The notes under the pieces were generated by a model. That model saw only the letters and a program-made list of their open reading frames with translations. It was not told where the DNA came from and made no database searches. 64,000 nucleotides of DNA from Clostridium sp. CAG:492 (GTDB lineage Bacteria > Bacillota > Clostridia > TANB77 > CAG-508), in the NCBI GenBank assembly GCA_000434335.1, contig FR878223.1, positions 8,882 through 72,881 of the forward strand. Reading direction: 5' to 3'. The first letter of the stretch is position 1. Every line of letters begins with the position of its first letter. The position numbers and the translations under genes are program-made. Shown here one piece after another: positions 8,500 through 20,244 of this stretch.

Positions 8500-9391
8500 T
8501 ATATGTATAGACATAGGTGGTACATATGTAAAATATGCTGTTTTTAATAAAAATATATTAAAAAAATATAATTTTGTTAAAACGGATAGAGCAGATATAT
8601 TAAATCAGCTAAAAAATTTAATAAAAAAAATAGTTAAAGAAGAGCACTATGATGTAAATACAATTGGAATTTCTATTCCAGGAGCAGTAGACACCGAAAA
8701 GGGAATTATAATTCACGCGATAAATTTGAATTTATATAATTTTGATATGATAAATTATTTAAAACAATATTTTAATTTTAATATTTTTATAATAAGTGAT
8801 AGAGATGCAGGTTTAATAGGTTGCTTAAAATCAGAAAATTATAAATATAAAAAAAATGTGTTAGGTTTAAGTTGGGGAACAGGCGTTGCTTTGTCAATAT
8901 TTCACGATAATAAATTGTATAAAAGTACGAATAAATTTGCTCCAGAATTTGGCCATACATATATTTCTGATAATGAAAAATACATATGTTTTTGTGGAAA
9001 AAAGGGATGTTTGAATGCAATATCTGGTGCACAGGCAATGCGAAATGTAATAAATGAGTATTTAAAAATTGATGGAGATAATATTGAGGAAAGTTTAAAT
9101 ATTATTAAAAGTAAAGGTGACGAAAATTTAGTAAAAATATTTAATAATTCAATATACTATTTGAGTAAAGCTATAGCAAATATTTATACAACATTAGATC
9201 CAGAATGTATATTTATTTGGGGTGGAATGACTGAGGTAGCACAGTACTTTTATGATGATATAAAAAAGATAGTAAATGATTCAGTGCATAAATCTTTAAG
9301 GGATAAAAATAAAATTATTATTTCAAAGTACGGAAGAAAATCAGCTTTATATGGAATAAATTCAATTGCAAATTATGAAATTGAATTGTAG
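8477..9391 (+). CDS. ROK family sugar kinase, divergent
   Basis: A protein of 304 aa with the ROK layout: phosphate-1 motif DIGGTYVK (12-19), GISIPGAVD (64-72), catalytic Asp108 in SDRDAG, phosphate-2 motif WGTG (133-136) and zinc site H160...CFCGKKGC (171-178). ROK kinases phosphorylate hexoses such as glucose, N-acetylglucosamine or N-acetylmannosamine. Two motifs deviate: Asn before the catalytic Asp is Ser, and the glycines after GTG are replaced by VALS. The substrate may therefore be atypical. It overlaps the upstream gene by 23 nt. A second, more canonical ROK kinase lies at 23201. Confidence 0.88.
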   Translation: MVADMKNNICIDIGGTYVKYAVFNKNILKKYNFVKTDRADILNQLKNLIKKIVKEEHYDVNTIGISIPGAVDTEKGIIIHAINLNLYNFDMINYLKQYFNFNIFIISDRDAGLIGCLKSENYKYKKNVLGLSWGTGVALSIFHDNKLYKSTNKFAPEFGHTYISDNEKYICFCGKKGCLNAISGAQAMRNVINEYLKIDGDNIEESLNIIKSKGDENLVKIFNNSIYYLSKAIANIYTTLDPECIFIWGGMTEVAQYFYDDIKKIVNDSVHKSLRDKNKIIISKYGRKSALYGINSIANYEIEL

Positions 9392-9448
9392 GTTTTTTAT
9401 AAAGTTTATTAAGAACAGGCAATAGTAAAAGTAAGGGGAAGTTTGTTT

Positions 9449-10111
9449 ATGGATAAAGAAATTAGTGATTTTTTATCAGAATATAACGATGAGATAATTT
9501 GCTCTTTTATAATTGGTTCATATGTGTATTCTAATAATTTTAATGATATAGATATTGTTGTTATTAGTAAAAATGATTTTTTGCAAAAACATAAAAAAGT
9601 AAAAAATATTGAACTTAAAGCAACTTTTTTACCGGAAAAAATGTTGTATGAGGATTTAAAAAATGATACATATGGAAGTTTTATTTATGGAAGGTTTTTA
9701 AATCCTATAATGTCAATAAAGAATTCAGAATATGCTTTTGATTGTCAAAAAAAAGCTATAAAAAAAGAGTTTAAATATCATAAAAATATAATAGAAGAAA
9801 GTACAAAAAAAGAAATTATTAAGAGCTTTATTTTAAATAGAGGGCTATATTTTAGCAAATATCTGAAAAATTTAGATGTTATTGAAAATGAGAATAAAAA
9901 CATAAAGTCTTTTTGTAACATTATAATAAATATATATAATGAAATGAATTTTGTTGAAGACAATCAATATACACGTAGTTCAGAGAATATATTCAATTAC
10001 TGGAAAACAAGGTTTTCAGTAAAAAGCATTCCATTTAATTTAAATGATATAATTAAATTATATAATTTTAAATTAAATGAAAATAATATAATAGAAGGGA
10101 ATTTTGAATAA
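9449..10111 (+). CDS. Small nucleotidyltransferase-fold protein
   Basis: A protein of 220 aa. The N-terminus has the minimal nucleotidyltransferase signature: GS (23-24) followed by DIDIVVI (33-39), whose two aspartates would bind catalytic metal. The remaining 150 residues are helical and of no family I recognise. Such proteins transfer nucleotidyl groups to antibiotics, sugars, tRNA or proteins; the substrate here is unknown. ATG 9449 is chosen over TTG 9443 because AAGGGGAAG is then correctly spaced. It lies 57 nt after the ROK kinase and its stop overlaps the next start (TAATG), which suggests coupled translation. Confidence 0.72.
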   Translation: MDKEISDFLSEYNDEIICSFIIGSYVYSNNFNDIDIVVISKNDFLQKHKKVKNIELKATFLPEKMLYEDLKNDTYGSFIYGRFLNPIMSIKNSEYAFDCQKKAIKKEFKYHKNIIEESTKKEIIKSFILNRGLYFSKYLKNLDVIENENKNIKSFCNIIINIYNEMNFVEDNQYTRSSENIFNYWKTRFSVKSIPFNLNDIIKLYNFKLNENNIIEGNFE

Positions 10112-11256
10112 TGGATGATGTTATAAATTTATTTCATAGAGATATTTTAACATTGCGTTCACACCATTGGAAATACTTTATGAATACATATACAGGATGT
10201 AGTTATTGTTGTGCATATTGTCTTAATGCTTATACAACTGATTTTTATAAAAAAATAGAAGTAGATAATAAGCTAATAAATAAAATAGATAAAGAGCTTA
10301 AAAATTTGGATAAGAAAATTGTATTTTTTGGTTCAAATACAGATCCATATATAAAAGAAGAGCAAGAAACACAATGCACAAGAAAGATATTAGAATTATT
10401 TTTAAAATATGAAATTCCAATAACAATTTTAACAAAATCTATATTAATAGAGCGTGATATTGACATTTTAGAAAAAATGGCTAAAAAAGATTTAGTATTG
10501 GTTCAAACAACAATTACAACAACAGATGAAAAATCTAAAAAAATAGAGCTAAATGTTCCAAGTACTAATCAAAGAATAGATATTATAAAAAAGATGACAA
10601 ATAAAGGGATACCAGTTCACATACATTTTTCTCCAGTAATACCATTTTTAAATTCTGTAGACGAGATAGATAATTTAATAAAATTAGTTGCAAATGCAGG
10701 TGCAAAATGTGTATATTCAAATATTTTAGGAATACATTCACACGATAATAAATTGTTATTTAATTCATTAAAAAATGTAGACGAAAATTTACCCCAAAAA
10801 GTAAGAAGAATATACAAATTGGATGTTGAAAGGGAAAATTATATTCATTCACCATATGGAAAATTTATTTTAGAACAAATGAAACCAATAAAAGATGCCT
10901 GTTTAAAATATAAAATTGGATATGTAAATGAAATGTTTCCAGAAGAAACAGATTTGCAGTATTGTGATATGAATAGTAATAAATTTTTTGATAAAGCTTT
11001 ACCTACCATATATAATATGGTGGATTATTTTAAAGGCAAAAAAAATCCTATTGATTTTGAAGAATTTTGTGAAGAGTTTTTATATAAATATGCTGATAAA
11101 ACTAATGATAAAGAGTATTTAACTTACATCGAAAAATTATGGAATAGCAATGAATTATTTGAGTTAACCAAAATAAGAAAAGTTGATGGAAATAAATATT
11201 TAAGATGTGAAGATTATGAAATAAAGATGGATGATTTTTGCAAATGGAATACATAG
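10111..11256 (+). CDS. SPL-like radical SAM protein (PA0069/Rv2578c group)
   Basis: A protein of 381 aa. The [4Fe-4S] motif CX3CX2C is at Cys30, Cys34 and Cys37, within a TYTGCSYCCAYC context typical of the group related to spore photoproduct lyase. Further hallmarks are FFGSNTDPYIKEE (near 74-86), ILTKSILIERDID, the TTITTTDEKS segment and PVHIHFSPVIPFLN. The reaction of this group is unknown; it is not a canonical spore photoproduct lyase, which is shorter and differs around the cysteines. An extra C-terminal region of about 100 residues contains further Cys residues. It is the last gene of the five-gene run; priA downstream has its own promoter. Confidence 0.85.
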   Translation: MDDVINLFHRDILTLRSHHWKYFMNTYTGCSYCCAYCLNAYTTDFYKKIEVDNKLINKIDKELKNLDKKIVFFGSNTDPYIKEEQETQCTRKILELFLKYEIPITILTKSILIERDIDILEKMAKKDLVLVQTTITTTDEKSKKIELNVPSTNQRIDIIKKMTNKGIPVHIHFSPVIPFLNSVDEIDNLIKLVANAGAKCVYSNILGIHSHDNKLLFNSLKNVDENLPQKVRRIYKLDVERENYIHSPYGKFILEQMKPIKDACLKYKIGYVNEMFPEETDLQYCDMNSNKFFDKALPTIYNMVDYFKGKKNPIDFEEFCEEFLYKYADKTNDKEYLTYIEKLWNSNELFELTKIRKVDGNKYLRCEDYEIKMDDFCKWNT

Positions 11257-11260
11257 ATTA

Positions 11261-11289
11261 TTGACCTATTTTTTATAATTTGATACTAT
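11261..11289 (+). promoter_or_regulatory. Probable sigma-A promoter of priA
   Basis: TTGACC (11261-11266) and TACTAT (11284-11289) with a 17-bp spacer; a TATAAT at 11287-11292 is an alternative -10. It lies in the 56-bp gap before priA, so it separates the five-gene run from the priA-def-fmt group. Confidence 0.5.
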
Positions 11290-11312
11290 AATGCAAGCAA
11301 AAGGAGATAAAT

Positions 11313-13559
11313 ATGATTGCAGAAATTATAATGAATAGTAGTGTAAGAAATTTAGATAGAACATTTGATTACAGTATTCCAATTGATATGGAAGAAAAGG
11401 TACATATAGGTAGTAGAGTTTTAGTAAAATTTGGAAATATTAAAGAATTAAAAGAAGGTTTTGTTGTTAATATAAAAGAAAAATCTGAGTTTGAAGTAAA
11501 AGATATAGCTAAAGTAGAAGAGCGAGATTTTATAGATGTTCCAAAAGTAAAGCTAGCCAATTGGATGGCTAAAAGATATTTTTGTAATGTATCAGATTGT
11601 ATAAAATTAATGTTACCACCAGGAACTGGTACAGATAAAATTGCTAATAGAGCAAAGGAAAAAACAGAAAGATTTGTAAAATTATCAAAAGAAATAAATG
11701 AAATAGAATTTGATATTGAAAATAAAAAAATAAAATCTGATAAACAAAAAAGAGCCTTAGAATTTTTAATAAAAAATAACGAAATATCATCAAAAGACTT
11801 AGAAAATTTTGCAGATGTTTCAACAAGTATATTAAAAACTTTAGAAAAAAATGGCCATATAAAATTTTATGAACAAACAGTTGAAAGAAATCCTTTTATA
11901 CATAAGGTTATAGATAGTAGTTCAAAATTAAATTTAACTGATGAGCAAAAATCTGCATATGATGCTGTTGAAGAAGCAATTGATGATTGTATGAACTCAG
12001 AGTTTTTATTATTTGGTGTAACAGGCTCTGGCAAAACAGAAGTATATTTACAATTAATAGAAAAAGTTTTAAATATAGGAAAAACAAGTGTAATGTTAGT
12101 TCCAGAAATTTCTTTAACTCCGCAAACCGTAGATAGATTTATAGCAAGATTTGGACAAGACAAAATAGCAATTTTGCATAGTAAATTATCTGTTGGGGAA
12201 AGATATGACCAATGGTATAAGATAAAAAATGGTGAAGCAAAAATAGTAATAGGAGCCCGCTCAGCAATTTTCGCTCCTATTAGTGATTTAGGTTTAATAA
12301 TAATAGATGAGGAGCACGATAGTTCATATAAATCTGAAATGACACCGAGATATAATGTAAAAGATGTATCAAGATATTTGGCAAAAGAATATAATGTTCC
12401 AATTGTATTTGGAAGTGCAACACCAGATATGGATACATTTTACAAAGCACAGCAAGGAGAAATAGAGCTACTAGAGCTTACTAAAAGAGCAAATAATGCA
12501 GAGCTTCCCACTATAAATATTGTAGATATGAAACAAGAGCTTGCAAATGGAAATAGAAGTTCTATTAGTATGAAATTATATGAAAATATAAAAGAAAACA
12601 TATCTAATAAAAAGCAAACAATTTTATTTTTAAATAGAAGGGGATATTCTACATTTATCTTATGTAGAGATTGCGGATATGTAGCTAAATGTAAACATTG
12701 CAATATTGCTCTAACATATCACATCAAAGAAAATAAGTTAAAATGCCACTATTGTGGGTATGAAGAAATTCCAAGGGGATATTGTCCAGAATGCAAAAGC
12801 AAAAACATAAAATATTCTGGAAGTGGAACACAAAAATTAGAAGAAGAAATTAATAAAATATTTCCATCTGCAAAAACCATAAGAATGGATGTTGATACTG
12901 TAACTAAAAAAAATTCGCATGAAGATATTTTGAATAAATTTAGAAATGAAAATATTGATATTTTAATAGGAACACAAATGGTAGTAAAAGGTCATCATTT
13001 TCCAAATGTAACATTAGTAGGTGTAATATTTGCAGATGGTAGCTTAAATATAGATGATTATAGAGCAAATGAAAGAACATTCCAAATTTTAACACAAGTT
13101 GCAGGAAGAGCAGGAAGAGGACGAGATAAGGGTAATGTAATAGTTCAAACATATAATCCAGATAATTTAAGTATTGAATACTCAAAAGAGCAAAATTATA
13201 GATTGTTTTATAATACAGAGATAATAATAAGGAAACAATTGAAATACCCGCCATTTTGTGATATAATACTAATTGGTTTTAGTTCGGAAAACGAAAAAAA
13301 TGTAATTGAATCTGCAAGATTTATGTATATGAGTTTAAAAAATAAAATAATAAACGAAAAATTACAAATCATATTATATAAACCAGTGCCTGCGCCAATT
13401 GATAAAATAAAAAATAAAATAAGATGGCGCATAATAATAAAATGTAAGTTTAACAATGAGATAATAGAGGCACTAAACACATCACTTAAAGATTTAAATT
13501 CAAAAAAATTAAAAGATGTGAAAACAATAATTGATTTAAACCCAACAAATATGATGTAA
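11313..13559 (+). CDS. priA: Primosomal replication restart helicase PriA
   Basis: PriA recognises stalled or repaired forks, unwinds the lagging arm and loads the replicative helicase. The 748 aa protein has the N-terminal DNA-binding domain (about 1-105), Walker A GVTGSGKT (near 235), the DEEH box of its helicase class and motif III GSATP. Its paired zinc-binding modules contain eight cysteines ([13 protein letters not shown] and [17 protein letters not shown], near 453-495). A second helicase lobe follows with [11 protein letters not shown] and [16 protein letters not shown] precedes ATG 11313. It leads the priA-def-fmt group, a common clostridial order. Confidence 0.97.
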   Translation: MIAEIIMNSSVRNLDRTFDYSIPIDMEEKVHIGSRVLVKFGNIKELKEGFVVNIKEKSEFEVKDIAKVEERDFIDVPKVKLANWMAKRYFCNVSDCIKLMLPPGTGTDKIANRAKEKTERFVKLSKEINEIEFDIENKKIKSDKQKRALEFLIKNNEISSKDLENFADVSTSILKTLEKNGHIKFYEQTVERNPFIHKVIDSSSKLNLTDEQKSAYDAVEEAIDDCMNSEFLLFGVTGSGKTEVYLQLIEKVLNIGKTSVMLVPEISLTPQTVDRFIARFGQDKIAILHSKLSVGERYDQWYKIKNGEAKIVIGARSAIFAPISDLGLIIIDEEHDSSYKSEMTPRYNVKDVSRYLAKEYNVPIVFGSATPDMDTFYKAQQGEIELLELTKRANNAELPTINIVDMKQELANGNRSSISMKLYENIKENISNKKQTILFLNRRGYSTFILCRDCGYVAKCKHCNIALTYHIKENKLKCHYCGYEEIPRGYCPECKSKNIKYSGSGTQKLEEEINKIFPSAKTIRMDVDTVTKKNSHEDILNKFRNENIDILIGTQMVVKGHHFPNVTLVGVIFADGSLNIDDYRANERTFQILTQVAGRAGRGRDKGNVIVQTYNPDNLSIEYSKEQNYRLFYNTEIIIRKQLKYPPFCDIILIGFSSENEKNVIESARFMYMSLKNKIINEKLQIILYKPVPAPIDKIKNKIRWRIIIKCKFNNEIIEALNTSLKDLNSKKLKDVKTIIDLNPTNMM

Positions 13560-13579
13560 TAAAAGAAAGGAGAAAAACA

Positions 13580-14047
13580 ATGGCAATAAGAAATGTAAGA
13601 CTAGAAAATGACGAAATATTAAGAAAAAAATCAAGAATAGTAGATGTAGTAGACGACAAAATAAAAGAGCTTGTAGATGATATGATAGAAACAATGCACG
13701 CTCACGATGGTGTAGGTTTAGCAGCACCTCAAGTTGGAATATTAAAAAGAGTGGTTGTAATAGATTTATATGATGATAAAGGACCATATGTTTTAATAAA
13801 TCCAGAAATAATAAAACAAAAAGGAGAGCAAGAAGTAGAAGAAGGATGTTTAAGCTTTCCAAATCAATTTGCAAAAGTAATAAGACCATCAGAAGTAACT
13901 GTAAAAGCACTAGATAGAGATGGAAAAGAATATAAATTAAAAGGAAAAGGATTACTAGCACAAGCAATATCACACGAAATAGACCATCTAGAAGGAATAC
14001 TATTCGTAGACAAAATAATACCAGGAACAATGGAAGTAATAAAATAA
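13580..14047 (+). CDS. def: Peptide deformylase
   Basis: Removes the formyl group from the N-terminal methionine of new proteins, using a catalytic metal. All three motifs are present in 155 aa: [10 protein letters not shown] (46-55), EGCLSFP (near 91-97, whose Cys is a metal ligand) and HEIDHLEG (near 134-141, with two metal-binding His and the catalytic Glu). The length fits the type 1 group common in Clostridia. It begins 20 nt after priA with AAAGGAG. fmt, which supplies its substrate's formyl group, is next. Confidence 0.97.
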   Translation: MAIRNVRLENDEILRKKSRIVDVVDDKIKELVDDMIETMHAHDGVGLAAPQVGILKRVVVIDLYDDKGPYVLINPEIIKQKGEQEVEEGCLSFPNQFAKVIRPSEVTVKALDRDGKEYKLKGKGLLAQAISHEIDHLEGILFVDKIIPGTMEVIK

Positions 14048-14089
14048 ATATAGGATGTTAAATATATATTCATAAAGGAGGATTTTATA

Positions 14090-15076
14090 TTGAGAATTTT
14101 ATTTATGGGAACACCAGATTTTGCGAAAGACTCTTTAGAAGCATTAGTAAATGCAAAATATAATGTAGAAGCGGTTGTAACAAATCCAGATAGACCAAAG
14201 GGCAGAGGAATGAAAATGATGATGTCACCAGTAAAGGAATTTGCATTAAGCTCTGGAATAGAAAAAATATATCAACCAGAAAAAGTAAAAAATAATGAGG
14301 AATTTATAAATGAAATAAAACAAATTAATCCAGATTTAATAGTTGTTGTAGCATATGGAAAAATATTACCACAAGAAATTCTTGATATACCTAAATATGG
14401 AAGTATAAATGTTCACGGTTCATTGCTTCCAAAATATAGAGGAGCAGCACCAATACAATGGGCAGTGTTAAATGGAGATAAAGTAACAGGTGTTACAACA
14501 ATGTATATGAGTGCAGGTATGGACACTGGAGATATGATTTTAAAAAGAGAAGTAACAATAGGTGATGATGAGACAACAGGAGAGCTATGGGATAGACTTT
14601 CAAAAATTGGAGGAGAATTATTAGTAGAAACAGTAAAGAAAATAGAAAATGGTGAAGCACCAAGAATAAAACAAGGAGACGACTTTACTATGGCTCCAAT
14701 GTTAAATAAAGAAATGTCAAAAATTGATTGGGAAAATAAAACTGCAATAGAAATAAAAAATCTAGTAAGAGGATTAAATCCAATAATGGGAGCATATTCT
14801 TTTTATGATGGTAAAAAAATTAAATTTTGGAAAGTTCAAGCATACTCAGACGAACAAATATTGCAAATGTTCCCAGAGCTAGAAGAATATAAAGACAGAT
14901 TTTTAGATTTACCAGAAGGAACAATATTATTTTCAGATAGCAAAATAGGACTATATATAAAAGCAAAAGAAGGAAATATAAAAGTACTAGAAATACAAGG
15001 CGAAAATGCTAAAAGAATGAAAGCAGAAGATTTTTTAAGAGGAACATATTTAGCAGCTGGACTTTGTTTTGAATAA
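14090..15076 (+). CDS. fmt: Methionyl-tRNA formyltransferase
   Basis: Transfers a formyl group from 10-formyltetrahydrofolate to Met-tRNA(fMet) for initiation. The protein has 328 aa. The start matches the family (MRILFMGTPDFA). The formyltransferase core has NVHGSLLPKYRGAAPIQWA (near 107-125), with catalytic Asn and His, and the conserved Asp in AGMDTGDM. A C-terminal tRNA-binding domain begins near 210. The start codon is TTG, with AAAGGAGG about 8 nt upstream; no ATG fits. A terminator follows at 15170. Confidence 0.97.
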   Translation: MRILFMGTPDFAKDSLEALVNAKYNVEAVVTNPDRPKGRGMKMMMSPVKEFALSSGIEKIYQPEKVKNNEEFINEIKQINPDLIVVVAYGKILPQEILDIPKYGSINVHGSLLPKYRGAAPIQWAVLNGDKVTGVTTMYMSAGMDTGDMILKREVTIGDDETTGELWDRLSKIGGELLVETVKKIENGEAPRIKQGDDFTMAPMLNKEMSKIDWENKTAIEIKNLVRGLNPIMGAYSFYDGKKIKFWKVQAYSDEQILQMFPELEEYKDRFLDLPEGTILFSDSKIGLYIKAKEGNIKVLEIQGENAKRMKAEDFLRGTYLAAGLCFE

Positions 15077-15169
15077 TAAAATTTAGGAAAGTGGTAAAAA
15101 TAAAAGTTCCTATATAAAGAAATTAAGTATTGTAAAATTATGAAGAAAAATAAATATTTTAAATAAAAG

Positions 15170-15202
15170 AAACTACGTATTTTTTAATATGCAGTTTTTT
15201 TT
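15170..15202 (+). terminator. Terminator of priA-def-fmt
   Basis: A hairpin with arms at 15170-15181 and 15186-15197 (one mismatch and one wobble pair), followed by a run of T. Confidence 0.7.
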
Positions 15203-15265
15203 GTTACATTAATAAATTTTGAAGTATAATTCACAAAAAATTCACAAAAATACAAACAAAAACTA

Positions 15266-15294
15266 TTGACAATCCTAAAAAATGGATATAATAT
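15266..15294 (+). promoter_or_regulatory. Sigma-A promoter of the hrcA operon
   Basis: A perfect TTGACA (15266-15271) is followed by TATAAT at 15287-15292 (15-bp spacer) or TAATAT at 15289-15294 (17-bp spacer). The CIRCE operator starts about 10 bp downstream, over the expected transcription start. Confidence 0.8.
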
Positions 15295-15303
15295 ATATGC
15301 AGT

Positions 15304-15330
15304 TTAGCAGTCAAACAAAAAGAGTGCTAA
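15304..15330. promoter_or_regulatory. CIRCE operator (HrcA binding site)
   Basis: Left arm TTAGCAGTC (15304-15312), a 9-bp spacer, right arm GAGTGCTAA (15322-15330). It matches the consensus inverted repeat with one change in the left arm (G for C at 15310). Its position between promoter and hrcA means HrcA represses the whole hrcA-grpE-dnaK-dnaJ operon until heat stress. Confidence 0.95.
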
Positions 15331-15346
15331 AAAGAAGGTGAAAAAA

Positions 15347-16351
15347 TTGTTAGATGATAGAAAAAAACGAATTTTACAAGCAATAGTAGATGAATATGTA
15401 AACACAGCAGAGCCTGTAAGTTCTGGTGCAATTTCTAAAAAGAAAGGCTTAGATTTTAGTAGTGCAACAATAAGAAATGAAATGTCAGAGCTTGAAAAAA
15501 GTGGATATCTAGAAAAAACACATACATCAAGTGGTAGAATACCATCAGTAAAAGGATACAGATTGTATGTTGATGAACTTCTAAAAGAAGATAATATAAG
15601 TTTAGAAGAAATAAAATATATAAAAGAAAAGCTTCAAATAAAAGCTGATCAAATTGAAGATTTAACTAAAATTGCATCTAATACACTATCTGAAATTACA
15701 CATTATACTACTGTTGCAATAGGACCTAAAGTTACAAAGCAAATAATAAAAGAAATAAAATTTGTACTATTAGGAAGTAGAATGTTAATGGCTGTAATAT
15801 TAACAAATACAGGGATGATAAAAGAAACAATTATAAATTTTGGAGAAGATATATACGAAGATCAAATAGAAACAATTAATTTATTATTTAACAGTAAATT
15901 ACAAGGAAAACCTCTAGAAAAAATAAATGAACCATTAGATGAATATATTTTCACAGAAATGAAATCAAGCGCAAGTATGATAAAAACTATCATAGAGCAA
16001 TTAAACAAAGTTATTTACGAAGAATCTAAATTATACTTAGAAGGTACAAACAAATCATTTGATTTACCAGAGCTAAGTAAAGCAGAAACTGCAAGAAACT
16101 TTATAAATATATTAGAAAACAAAAGTGAAGTAGTAGATTTATTAGATAACGAAATTTCAAAAGATATAAATGTCTACTTTGGTGATGAACTTGATGATGA
16201 AAACTTAAAAGATTTTAGTATTGTAACATTGAAAAGTGATGAAAAAGACCTTGGAACAATAGGAATAATTGGTCCCAAAAGAATGAACTATTCAAAAATA
16301 ATTTCAGTAATGAGATATATTCAAAGGTTAATTGATGAAGGAGGAAAATAA
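15347..16351 (+). CDS. hrcA: Heat-inducible transcription repressor HrcA
   Basis: HrcA binds CIRCE and needs GroEL to stay active, so unfolded protein relieves repression. The protein has 334 aa. An N-terminal winged-helix domain covers residues 1-80 (ILQAIVDEYV, SSATIRNEMSELEKSG, SSGRIPS). It is followed by the GAF-like and dimerisation domains. TTG 15347 is preferred because AAGGTG then lies 6 nt upstream; a GTG at 15338 in the same frame would overlap that site. Its operator is 16 bp upstream. The stop overlaps the grpE start by one base. Confidence 0.95.
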   Translation: MLDDRKKRILQAIVDEYVNTAEPVSSGAISKKKGLDFSSATIRNEMSELEKSGYLEKTHTSSGRIPSVKGYRLYVDELLKEDNISLEEIKYIKEKLQIKADQIEDLTKIASNTLSEITHYTTVAIGPKVTKQIIKEIKFVLLGSRMLMAVILTNTGMIKETIINFGEDIYEDQIETINLLFNSKLQGKPLEKINEPLDEYIFTEMKSSASMIKTIIEQLNKVIYEESKLYLEGTNKSFDLPELSKAETARNFINILENKSEVVDLLDNEISKDINVYFGDELDDENLKDFSIVTLKSDEKDLGTIGIIGPKRMNYSKIISVMRYIQRLIDEGGK

Positions 16352-16869
16352 TGGAAGAAATAAAAAAAGACGAAAATCAAGAAGATGTAAAAAACAGCAA
16401 AAACAATAAAAAAGAGCTAGAAAAAATAAAAGCTTTAATTGAGACACAAAAAAAAGAAATTGAAGAAAAAGATGATAGACTAAAAAGATTAATGGCAGAA
16501 TTTGAAAACTTTAAAAAAAGAAGTAGCAAAGAAAGAGAAGGTCTATATAATTCTTTAATTGCAGATATAACATCTTCATTATTACCAATATTAGACAACC
16601 TTGAAAAAGCAGTTCAAGTTAAAACAGAAGATGAAAATTTTAAACAAGGAATAGAACTTGTATTAAAACAATTTAAAGATGTTCTTACATCAAATGGTGT
16701 TACAGAAATAGAAACTATAGGTAAAACATTTGATCCAGAACTTCATGAAGCAATAACTTCTGTTGTTGATGAAAACTTAGGACCACAAGAAATTAAAGAA
16801 GAATACAGAAAAGGTTATATGATTGGAAACAAAGTAATTAGACATTCATTAGTTGTTGTGGCTAACTAG
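16351..16869 (+). CDS. grpE: Nucleotide exchange factor GrpE
   Basis: GrpE releases ADP from DnaK and helps set the temperature response of the chaperone cycle. The protein has 172 aa. A charged, lysine-rich N-terminal tail is followed by a long coiled-coil (about 25-85, with LMAEFENFKKRSSKE) and a C-terminal beta domain (about 115-170, with GVTEIETIGKTFDPELHEA). It begins on the last base of the hrcA stop codon, with GGAGG within the end of hrcA. dnaK follows after a 181-bp gap. Confidence 0.96.
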   Translation: MEEIKKDENQEDVKNSKNNKKELEKIKALIETQKKEIEEKDDRLKRLMAEFENFKKRSSKEREGLYNSLIADITSSLLPILDNLEKAVQVKTEDENFKQGIELVLKQFKDVLTSNGVTEIETIGKTFDPELHEAITSVVDENLGPQEIKEEYRKGYMIGNKVIRHSLVVVAN

Positions 16870-17014
16870 TAAAAAAGTTATTAATTAGTAAATTGAAAAA
16901 TTTATTAATATATATAAATAAAAAAATAATAGGGAAACCTATATAAAACAAAAGAATAAAATCATTTAAGTAAATAAGAAATTTAAAAGAAAATATTTTA
17001 GCACCCACTACTAA

Positions 17015-18904
<1,890 letters not shown>

Positions 18905-18915
18905 TAATTAAAATG

Positions 18916-18956
18916 AAGTGAGACATAAAAAAGAGACATCTTAAAGTGTCTCACTT
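18916..18956 (+). other. Hairpin between dnaK and dnaJ
   Basis: A 10-bp perfect stem (AAGTGAGACA with TGTCTCACTT) and a 21-nt loop, followed by only a short T run. It probably acts as a partial terminator or mRNA-stabilising end, lowering dnaJ relative to dnaK. Confidence 0.55.
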
Positions 18957-18993
18957 TTAAAATGGAAAAGAAAAATGGAAAGGAATAGTTTAT

Positions 18994-20142
18994 ATGGCAC
19001 AGAAAAGAGATTATTACGAAGTCCTAGGTGTAAGTAAAACTGCAACAGATGATGAACTAAAAAAAGCATATAGAAAACTTGCTAAGCAATACCATCCAGA
19101 TGCTAATCCTAATAATAAAGAAGAGGCAGAAAAAAAGTTTAAAGAAATAAATGAAGCATATGAAACTTTGTCAAATCCACAAAAAAGAAAAATGTATGAT
19201 CAGTTTGGACCAGATGGACCACAAGGATTTGGCGGAGGTACTGGAGGTGCAAATTATTATTCAACAGGATTTGATGGCTTTTCAGATTTTGGTGACATAG
19301 GAGATATTTTTTCATCATTCTTTGGAGGAGGATTTGGAGGAAGAAGCTCTAGAAAAAATAATAACGGACCAGTACAAGGTGCAGATTTAAAATATAGTTT
19401 AGACATAACATTTGAAGAAGCATTTTTAGGAACAGAAAAGGAAATATCAATAACAAGAAGTGAAACTTGCACAGCTTGTGGTGGAAATGGTGCAAAACCT
19501 GGAACTGTTATAGATAAATGTAATGTATGCGGTGGAACAGGTCAAATAAGACAAATACAAAATACAATATTAGGGCAAATGCAAACAACAAGAACTTGTT
19601 CAACATGTAATGGAACTGGAAAAATAATAAAACAGCCTTGCGAAATATGTAAAGGAAAAGGAAAAGTAAGAAAACAAACAAAAATAAAAGTAAAAATACC
19701 AGCAGGAATAGATGACAATCAAACAATAGTACTAAGAGGAGAAGGCGAAGCTGGTTCAAGAGGTGGAGCAAAAGGTGATTTATATATTGTAATAAGAGTA
19801 AAAAAACATAGTATATACACAAGGTCTGGAAATGATGTGTATTGTACAATACCAATAACATTTACACAAGCAACATTAGGGGCAGATTTAGAAATACCTA
19901 TGGTAGATGGAACAAAAGAAAGTTACAAAATACCAGAGGGAACACAAACAGGTACAAAGTTCACAATAAGAAACAAAGGCTTCAAAAGCATAAATACATC
20001 AAGTCAAGGAAACTTCGTATTTAATGTACAAGTACAAGTACCAAAACGTTTAACGAAAGAGCAAAGAGACCTATTAACACAATTAGCAAAAACAATGAAT
20101 GAACAACCTCCTGTAAAGAAAAAAGGAATATTTGGGTTTTAA
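18994..20142 (+). CDS. dnaJ: Hsp40 co-chaperone DnaJ
   Basis: Delivers substrates to DnaK and stimulates its ATPase. The 382 aa protein has the J domain (5-70) with the essential HPD in YHPDANP, a Gly/Phe-rich linker (about 72-112), four CXXCXGXG zinc repeats (about 150-220) and two C-terminal substrate-binding beta domains. AAAGGAAT lies before ATG 18994. It is the last gene of the heat-shock operon; two hairpins follow, the second a clear terminator. Confidence 0.98.
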   Translation: MAQKRDYYEVLGVSKTATDDELKKAYRKLAKQYHPDANPNNKEEAEKKFKEINEAYETLSNPQKRKMYDQFGPDGPQGFGGGTGGANYYSTGFDGFSDFGDIGDIFSSFFGGGFGGRSSRKNNNGPVQGADLKYSLDITFEEAFLGTEKEISITRSETCTACGGNGAKPGTVIDKCNVCGGTGQIRQIQNTILGQMQTTRTCSTCNGTGKIIKQPCEICKGKGKVRKQTKIKVKIPAGIDDNQTIVLRGEGEAGSRGGAKGDLYIVIRVKKHSIYTRSGNDVYCTIPITFTQATLGADLEIPMVDGTKESYKIPEGTQTGTKFTIRNKGFKSINTSSQGNFVFNVQVQVPKRLTKEQRDLLTQLAKTMNEQPPVKKKGIFGF

Positions 20143-20188
20143 AAATAAATTATTGCTTTATTTAATTATATAGTAAAGCAATAAAAGG

Positions 20189-20215
20189 GATGCTATATTA
20201 TATATAGCATCTTTT
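20189..20215 (+). terminator. Terminator of the heat-shock operon
   Basis: A 9-bp stem (GATGCTATA with TATAGCATC) followed by TTTT. A second AT-rich hairpin (20150-20160 with 20174-20184, core ATTGCTTTA) lies just before it. Confidence 0.8.
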
Positions 20216-20244
20216 CTACGGCTTCAAAAAAAACAAAAAAGTAG

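Noticed and set aside
10111..11256. Annotation as spore photoproduct lyase
   Set aside because: The protein follows the PA0069/Rv2578c group (GSNTDPY, TKS...RD segments) and is longer than canonical SplB, so photoproduct repair is not supported.
13536..14030. Minus-strand Leu-rich frame opposite def
   Set aside because: Almost pure Leu/Phe/Ile sequence created by the AAT/AAG-rich coding strand; not a real membrane protein.
16998..17006. TTAGCACCC upstream of dnaK, resembling a CIRCE left arm
   Set aside because: Eight of nine bases match, but there is no right arm at the required 9-bp spacing; probably chance or a decayed site.
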